From positions 1 through 8,951 of the forward strand of contig JAITGH010000002.1 of NCBI GenBank assembly GCA_031280855.1: a DNA stretch of 8,951 nucleotides. Direction: 5' to 3'. This stretch comes from Oscillospiraceae bacterium (GTDB lineage: Bacteria > Bacillota > Clostridia > Oscillospirales > Oscillospiraceae). Shown here one piece after another: positions 6,100 to 8,951 of the stretch. The notes beneath the pieces were generated by a model that saw only the letters and a list, made by a program, of their open reading frames with translations, did no database searches and had not been told where the DNA came from. A program made the translations under genes and the position numbers. Every line of letters starts with the position of its first letter. Within the stretch, counting starts at the first letter, position 1.

Positions 6100-8541
6100 A
6101 TGTATACGTTCAAACCAATAACAGAGCGCATCGCACGTTACCGCGCCAAGGTTCGCGATCGCGTTATCATCAGCGACGCCGAGAAAAGCGTCTACACCAG
6201 TGAAGCCAACAAGCTTTACAAGAACATCGTCCCGATTATCCGCAGACCGCTCGTAACGAAGTACCTGTGCGAGCATATGTCAACGCCAATCTTTGAGGAC
6301 GATTACTTCGCCGCGTCGAAAGGCAAGAACTTCGCGGGCTCCAGCGGCGCGATGTACGGACTGATGCCGCTGGAAGAGATGGACGGCAAGTGGTACCTCA
6401 AGGACGGCATGTGGTACAACACGGATCCGGAGCAGCGGCTGGCGATCAGTCAAGCGGACGTGGATACGATTCGCTCGCTGGGATTCTCCGTATGGGAGGG
6501 CAGCGACAGCGCGGTCGGCGACGCGTGGAAGCCCGACGGCTATGACGAGTTCGTCGCGCTGGAGGCGTGCGACTACGGCGACCCCGGCCGCCCGGGAATC
6601 ATGTCGCTGCACGTAGGGCACCTTACGCCCGGCTGGCCGAAGATCCTCAACGTCGGCTACGGCGCGATCCGCAAACAGGCGCAGGACTACCTCGACGCTC
6701 GCCGCGGCAACATCATGGGCGACGACATGAAGCACTTCATGTTCTACAAGGCGATCACGATCGCGTGCGACGCCGCGACTACGCTTATCTCTCGCTATGC
6801 CGCTGAGGCACGTCGGCTTGCGCCGCTTGCGGAGTCCGAATCGCGGGAGCAAGAGCTATTGCGCATGGCGGACGCGCTCGACTGGATCTCCGTCAACCCG
6901 GCGCGTAACTTCCGGGAGGCGTGTCAAGGCGTACTGCTTTACCAGCTGCTGCTATCGTACGAGCAAACGATGCCCGCGCCCGCGTTCGGGCGATTCGACC
7001 AATACACGTGGCCGTACCTTAAGCGCGACCTGGAGACCGGCGCAATTACGCCGGAATACGCTCAGGAGCTTTGCGACGCGTTCTTCCTCAAGTCGAACTG
7101 CTTCTACGAGGGCGGCTACGGCAAGATGGCGGAGACTGCGGGAATCGGCAACACCTACCATCATACTACGATCAACGGCTGCGACCCACAAACCGGAGAC
7201 GAATCGACCAATCCCGTCACGTTCATGGTGCTGGAGACCATCGGGCGGCTTAAGCTTCACGATCCCACCGTCTCCATGCGCGTCAGCAGCCGCACAAGCG
7301 ACGAGCTGTGGAACTGCGCGCTGGAGACCTCTAAACTCGTGGGTGGGCTGCCGCTGTTCCAGAATGACGAGGTGATCATACCCGGCTTACAGCGTGAGCT
7401 TGGCTTTACGCTCGAGGATGCGCGTGACTACTCCATCATCGGGTGCCAGGAGATTGTCGGATCGGGCTGCGACTTCCCCGCGCCGAACGGAGTCGGAGCG
7501 GCTCACGCCTCGCTGTACTACGGCGTAATCTTCGATATGGCGATCAATAACGGAGTGAACCCTCGAAACGGGATGAAGGCGCCTTTGGATACGGGTTACC
7601 TGTACGAGATGACCTCAATCGAAGAAGTAAAGGCGGCGTACGAGAAGCTTAGCGACTATCTGTTGAAGTGGTACGTTACGGTGAACAACTACGCGGAGTA
7701 CCTGTCGAGTTACAACCTGCCGTACGCGATGCTGTCGATGTCGATGCGCGGGTGCATGGAGCGCGGGGTCGATTGCTCGTCCGGCGGGTGCGACTACAAC
7801 AGCTACGGCGGCACGGCGACGGGGCTTGCGACAATCGCGGATAGCCTTGCGGCGATTGAGTACATGTGCTTCGACAAGAAGCTTATCACTACGCGTGAGC
7901 TGTACGACGCGGTCATGGCGAACTGGGAAGGGCGCGAGTACGAGATTCTGCGTCAGCGAATCCTTGCGGAGGTTCCGCACTATGGCAACGCGGACGGCTA
8001 TGCGGATCGGTTCCTTACGTGGGCGGTTGACACGTACTATAACACATGTAAGGATTGCAGCAGTCAGCGTTCAAGCGTATACAAGGCGGGCATGTACGGA
8101 GCCGCCGACCACGTACAGCAGGGCGAGTGGACATGGGCGACTCCCGACGGGCGCAAATCCGGCACTCCGATCGCCGACGCGATCAGCCCCGCGCAATCAC
8201 GCGACGGTAACGGTCCGACCTCCGTATTCCTCTCCGCGAACTGCTTCGACCACTCGAAGTTCATGGACGGCATGGCTCTCAACCTGCGTATGCACCCGTC
8301 CGTGCTATCTGAAGAGAGCGGAATCGCCAAACTGCGCGAGATGACTAAGGAGTACTTCGCGAACGGCGGGCTGGAGTGCCAGTACAATGTCGTCGATACG
8401 CAAACTTTGCTTGAGGCTCAGCAGCGTCCGAACGAGTTCCGCGACCTCGTCGTCCGTATCGCCGGGTACAGCGCGTACTTCATCGAGCTAGGGCGCGAGC
8501 TTCAAAACGACATCATAGCGCGTAACGAGAACACGATTTAG
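6100..8541 (+). CDS. Glycyl radical enzyme, PFL-like family, substrate unknown
   Basis: An 813-residue cytoplasmic enzyme with the full glycyl radical architecture. The PFL-like domain has FGRFDQYTWPYLKRDLETG (296-314), STNPVTFMVLETIGRL (369-384), and the active-site loop YSIIGCQE with thiyl Cys449 and Glu451. NNGVNPRNG (483-491) and DYNSYGGTATGLATIADSLAAIEY (565-588) follow. The C-terminal part has TPDGRKSGTPIADAISPAQS (681-700), and the radical loop is RIAGYSAYF with Gly789 (786-794). The single Cys followed by x-Glu separates it from true pyruvate formate-lyase (Cys-Cys) and groups it with the dehydratase, lyase and decarboxylase types. The family usually reads GCVE; here it is GCQE. A possible analogue of the glycerol dehydratase Asp, 14 residues after the thiyl Cys, is Asn463, if ungapped. 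The protein has about 18 cysteines, including C552/C559/C564 and a CKDC (650-653). Activation needs a radical SAM activase, which is not seen nearby. I cannot assign a substrate. Confidence 0.92.
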   Translation: MYTFKPITERIARYRAKVRDRVIISDAEKSVYTSEANKLYKNIVPIIRRPLVTKYLCEHMSTPIFEDDYFAASKGKNFAGSSGAMYGLMPLEEMDGKWYLKDGMWYNTDPEQRLAISQADVDTIRSLGFSVWEGSDSAVGDAWKPDGYDEFVALEACDYGDPGRPGIMSLHVGHLTPGWPKILNVGYGAIRKQAQDYLDARRGNIMGDDMKHFMFYKAITIACDAATTLISRYAAEARRLAPLAESESREQELLRMADALDWISVNPARNFREACQGVLLYQLLLSYEQTMPAPAFGRFDQYTWPYLKRDLETGAITPEYAQELCDAFFLKSNCFYEGGYGKMAETAGIGNTYHHTTINGCDPQTGDESTNPVTFMVLETIGRLKLHDPTVSMRVSSRTSDELWNCALETSKLVGGLPLFQNDEVIIPGLQRELGFTLEDARDYSIIGCQEIVGSGCDFPAPNGVGAAHASLYYGVIFDMAINNGVNPRNGMKAPLDTGYLYEMTSIEEVKAAYEKLSDYLLKWYVTVNNYAEYLSSYNLPYAMLSMSMRGCMERGVDCSSGGCDYNSYGGTATGLATIADSLAAIEYMCFDKKLITTRELYDAVMANWEGREYEILRQRILAEVPHYGNADGYADRFLTWAVDTYYNTCKDCSSQRSSVYKAGMYGAADHVQQGEWTWATPDGRKSGTPIADAISPAQSRDGNGPTSVFLSANCFDHSKFMDGMALNLRMHPSVLSEESGIAKLREMTKEYFANGGLECQYNVVDTQTLLEAQQRPNEFRDLVVRIAGYSAYFIELGRELQNDIIARNENTI

Positions 8542-8557
8542 GCGGCACAAAACGGGC

Positions 8558-8716
8558 ATGACCGATAGGCTGTATTCCGCATCGCTAAGGGCGTTGCGAG
8601 GGTTCGCCGCCGAAGCCACAGATTGGCAAAAGATCGTAAAGATGATCGACGGCATGATCTGTGACCTCAACCCGAATGTTCTCAAGGACGACGAAAAAGA
8701 CGACAACCGCGAATAG
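8558..8716 (+). CDS. Possible small protein, 52 residues, unknown
   Basis: The frame starts 16 bases after the glycyl radical enzyme stop and runs from ATG to TAG. The peptide begins MTDRLYSASLRALRG, has a helix-like middle (FAAEATDWQKIVKMIDGMI) and a charged, acidic tail (LKDDEKDDNRE). No family is recognised and no membrane segment or metal motif is visible. The start has only a weak upstream purine run (ACGGG), and the frame is open further upstream inside the enzyme gene, so a non-ATG start is possible. Its position between co-directional genes is the main support, and co-transcription with the enzyme is inferred. Confidence 0.4.
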   Translation: MTDRLYSASLRALRGFAAEATDWQKIVKMIDGMICDLNPNVLKDDEKDDNRE

Positions 8717-8719
8717 GAG
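8715..8719 (+). promoter_or_regulatory. Ribosome binding site of the 32-codon ORF
   Basis: AGGAG overlaps the TAG stop of the preceding small ORF and lies 8 bases before the ATG at 8728. A competing ATG at 8723 opens only a three-codon frame. Confidence 0.5.
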
Positions 8720-8727
8720 TGCATGGC

Positions 8728-8826
8728 ATGTTAAAGAAGCTGAAAGACCTGCTGTTTCCGAAGAGTGTAAATCGCGTTCGCTTGTTCGGATTAAGACTAA
8801 TCAATATAGGAGGACGAAAGAAATGA
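8728..8826 (+). CDS. Possible 32-residue cationic peptide overlapping the desulfoferrodoxin start
   Basis: The frame has an AGGAG ribosome site at good spacing, 32 codons, and a TGA that overlaps the next gene's ATG in an ATGA arrangement, which usually signals translational coupling. The peptide is strongly basic, beginning MLKKLKDLLFPKS and ending LINIGGRKK, with an amphipathic leucine-rich first half. The last codons (IGGRK) are also the bases of the next gene's AGGAGG site, so the frame may be fortuitous. If made, it could be a leader that gates translation of the superoxide reductase, or a small membrane-active peptide. No homologue is recognised. Confidence 0.35.
   Translation: MLKKLKDLLFPKSVNRVRLFGLRLINIGGRKK
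8808..8813 (+). promoter_or_regulatory. Ribosome binding site of the desulfoferrodoxin gene
   Basis: A perfect AGGAGG lies 9 bases before the ATG at 8823, the strongest ribosome site in the window. No convincing promoter was found between 8542 and 8807, so transcription probably comes from the glycyl radical enzyme promoter or an unrecognised one. Confidence 0.85.
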
Positions 8827-8951
8827 CCATCAAATACTTGCGCTGTGAGATCTGCGGCAATATCGTCGCGTTCGTTGAGGAGACGGGGCCGACTCCGGAG
8901 TGCTGCGGCAGCGAAATGACTGAGCTTGTCGCGAACTCTACCGACGCGTCG
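8823..8951 (+). CDS. Desulfoferrodoxin / superoxide reductase, N-terminal part (3' truncated)
   Basis: The first 43 codons are visible and the gene continues past the right edge. The peptide has Cys8-x2-Cys11 (RCEICGNIV) and adjacent Cys27-Cys28 (PECCGSEM). This is the desulforedoxin pattern that holds an Fe(SCys)4 centre, followed by ELVANSTDAS, which leads into the neelaredoxin-type catalytic domain in this family. The full-length protein reduces superoxide to peroxide at a His4Cys iron site without releasing oxygen, a standard defence in anaerobes. The catalytic domain is out of view, so activity is inferred. A stand-alone desulforedoxin is less likely, because the sequence runs past the usual end of that short domain. 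The gene sits 281 bases after the glycyl radical enzyme stop on the same strand. Confidence 0.88.
   Translation, partial: MTIKYLRCEICGNIVAFVEETGPTPECCGSEMTELVANSTDAS

Larger units (their letters stand above)
1656..6162. repeat. Dispersed palindromic octamer GCGATCGC, seven copies (HIP1-like)
   Basis: Exact copies are at 1656, 3212, 3990, 4034, 4403, 4968 and 6155 (start positions). All are inside coding regions of four different genes. Five encode Ala-Ile-Ala; the copies at 3990 and 6155 are in another frame and encode Gly/Arg-Asp-Arg. The octamer is identical to the cyanobacterial highly iterated palindrome HIP1 and contains GATC. Random expectation from base composition is well below one copy in a window of this size. 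Codon preference for GCG and ATC explains part of the excess. Confidence 0.6.

Overview
The window looks like a stretch of chromosome from an anaerobic, endospore-forming member of the Bacillota (Clostridia-like) with GC-rich coding sequence. The support is a SpoIVB-type sporulation peptidase tail, a glycyl radical enzyme, a desulfoferrodoxin, a clostridial-type second topoisomerase A subunit, AGGAGG-type ribosome binding sites and near-consensus sigma-A promoters. No species can be named from the sequence alone, and no mobile element, CRISPR array, tRNA or rRNA was seen.

Layout. Positions 1-124 hold the last 40 codons of spoIVB (+). A convergent gene, 187-2320 on the minus strand, encodes a 711-residue fusion of a lactose/cellobiose-type PTS EIIC membrane domain and an intact-looking EAL (c-di-GMP phosphodiesterase) domain. 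A divergent control region (2321-2608) follows. It contains a candidate SigD/FliA-type promoter facing the EIIC-EAL gene, a strong sigma-A promoter facing right, and two perfect inverted repeats. Rightward genes are then a ParC/GyrA-like topoisomerase A subunit (2609-4801), larC (4860-6026), and, behind its own perfect-consensus promoter, an 813-residue glycyl radical enzyme (6100-8541). After it come a possible 52-codon ORF, a possible 32-codon cationic ORF, and the start of a desulfoferrodoxin (superoxide reductase) gene that runs off the right edge.

How the parts relate. The EIIC-EAL protein would link sugar occupancy at the membrane to c-di-GMP turnover, and a flagellar-type promoter would place it in the motility regulon. 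LarC makes the nickel-pincer cofactor used by LarA-type racemases, but none of its partners is in view. The glycyl radical enzyme has the thiyl Cys, the CxE Glu and the radical Gly. Its active-site motif reads GCQE, not the usual GCVE, it matches no characterised subclass I can recognise, and no activase gene is visible. It is the best candidate here for undescribed chemistry. The superoxide reductase just downstream would suit an oxygen-sensitive radical enzyme. The octamer GCGATCGC (the cyanobacterial HIP1 sequence) occurs seven times, which is unexpected in this kind of genome.
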